NCBI GenBank assembly: GCA_001805375.1
Contig: MHFY01000140.1
Coordinates: 82,636-88,179, forward strand
DNA: 5,544 nucleotides
DNA from: Omnitrophica WOR_2 bacterium GWA2_47_8
GTDB taxonomy: Bacteria > Omnitrophota > Gorgyraeia > Zapsychrales > GWA2-47-8
Direction: 5' to 3'
The notes under the pieces were generated by a model that had not been told where the DNA came from, ran no database searches, and saw nothing but the letters and a program-made list of their open reading frames with translations. Made by a program: the position numbers and the translations under genes. Positions 5,185 to 5,544 of the stretch are shown in pieces. Position 1 is the stretch's first letter. The number at the start of each line of letters is the position of its first letter.

Positions 5185-5544
5185 ATGCAAAAGAAAAAAG
5201 TTTTCCCAGGCATGATCCTCGTCATCGGTAATAAAAATTATTCCTCCTGGTCGTTACGGCCGTGGATCCTTTTAAAGCATCTAGCCATCCCTTTCAAAGA
5301 AGTCGTCATCCCGCTGTATGAAGGGGATTACAAAAATAAGATTCTTCGATATTCTCCCAGTGGAAAAGTCCCTGTCCTGATCCACAATAAGATGAATGTG
5401 TGGGAATCGATCGCGATCTACGAATATGTAGCGGATCTTTTTCCTAAGAAAAATATCTGGCCGCAAAATTTAGGCGACCGCGCTTTAGCCCGCGCCGTCT
5501 GCCAGGAAATGCACGCCGGGTTTACCAATTTACGCAAGGCCATG
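5185..5544 (+). CDS. Glutathione S-transferase family protein, N-terminal part, 3' end outside window
   Basis: The first 120 residues are present and the frame is open to the window edge; the rest is missing. The N-terminal thioredoxin-like GST domain is clear: ILVIGNKNYSSWSLRPWILLKH with the Ser/Trp-rich active-site loop, IPFKEVVIPLY, YSPSGKVPVLI (cis-Pro of the glutathione site) and WESIAIYEYVADLFP. It runs into the start of the helical domain (ALARAVCQEMHAGFTNLRKAM). Members of this subgroup conjugate or reduce small electrophiles with glutathione; the exact substrate is unknown. Two starts are possible: ATG 5185, or ATG 5212, which removes MQKKKVFPG and gives the usual family start M-x-LVIGNKNYSSW. 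Neither has a good Shine-Dalgarno. Family alignment and the promoter position slightly favour 5212; the longer form is given as the outer bound. It has its own promoter and appears independent of the tamB-like gene. Confidence 0.9.
   Translation, partial: MQKKKVFPGMILVIGNKNYSSWSLRPWILLKHLAIPFKEVVIPLYEGDYKNKILRYSPSGKVPVLIHNKMNVWESIAIYEYVADLFPKKNIWPQNLGDRALARAVCQEMHAGFTNLRKAM

Noticed and set aside
1..5544. CRISPR arrays, tRNA or rRNA genes, insertion sequences
   Set aside because: I saw no regularly spaced repeats, no tRNA cloverleaf-like segment and no transposase motif; nearly all bases are taken up by protein-coding genes.

Overview
The window is 5.5 kb of a mid-GC bacterial chromosome fragment. 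Every gene is on the + strand and packed tightly: the largest gap between genes is about 95 bases, and no gene-free stretch reaches 300 bases. A TamB-type envelope protein points to a diderm (outer-membrane) bacterium. The membrane pyrophosphatase, a stand-alone ORF6N gene and mixed GC/AT codon use would fit an uncultured lineage such as Candidatus Omnitrophota or a relative in the PVC group. That placement is a guess from general gene style and was not tested.

Layout. (1) 2-865: C-terminal part of an ion-pumping membrane pyrophosphatase (HppA), cut by the left edge. (2) 867-1268: small exported TIMP/NTR-like protein beginning one base after the hppA stop. (3) 1285-1677: small exported MORN-repeat protein with a C-terminal membrane anchor, probably starting at TTG. 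(4) 1691-2461: TauE/SafE (TSUP) family membrane transporter. These four are likely co-transcribed, although a terminator-like hairpin sits inside the signal-peptide codons of gene 2. (5) 2462-2556: the one clear promoter and leader region, with a 17-base-spaced sigma-70-like promoter and a hairpin that covers the ribosome binding site of the next gene. (6) 2557-3075: ORF6N-domain DNA-binding protein with a perfect 31-base palindrome inside its coding sequence. (7) 3072-3764: complete RadC, overlapping gene 6 by 4 bases (ATGA). (8) 3813-5105: short TamB/AsmA-like protein. (9) 5185-5544: N-terminal part of a glutathione S-transferase-like protein with its own promoter, cut by the right edge.

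Most of this is ordinary housekeeping and envelope content. The part most worth a second look is the ORF6N-radC cassette. Its leader hairpin can hide the Shine-Dalgarno, and its palindrome is in register with the codons so that each codon in one arm is the reverse complement of a codon in the other. The gene is also translationally coupled to a JAMM-motif protein. This looks like a self-regulated, possibly horizontally acquired unit, but the sequence alone does not prove a function.
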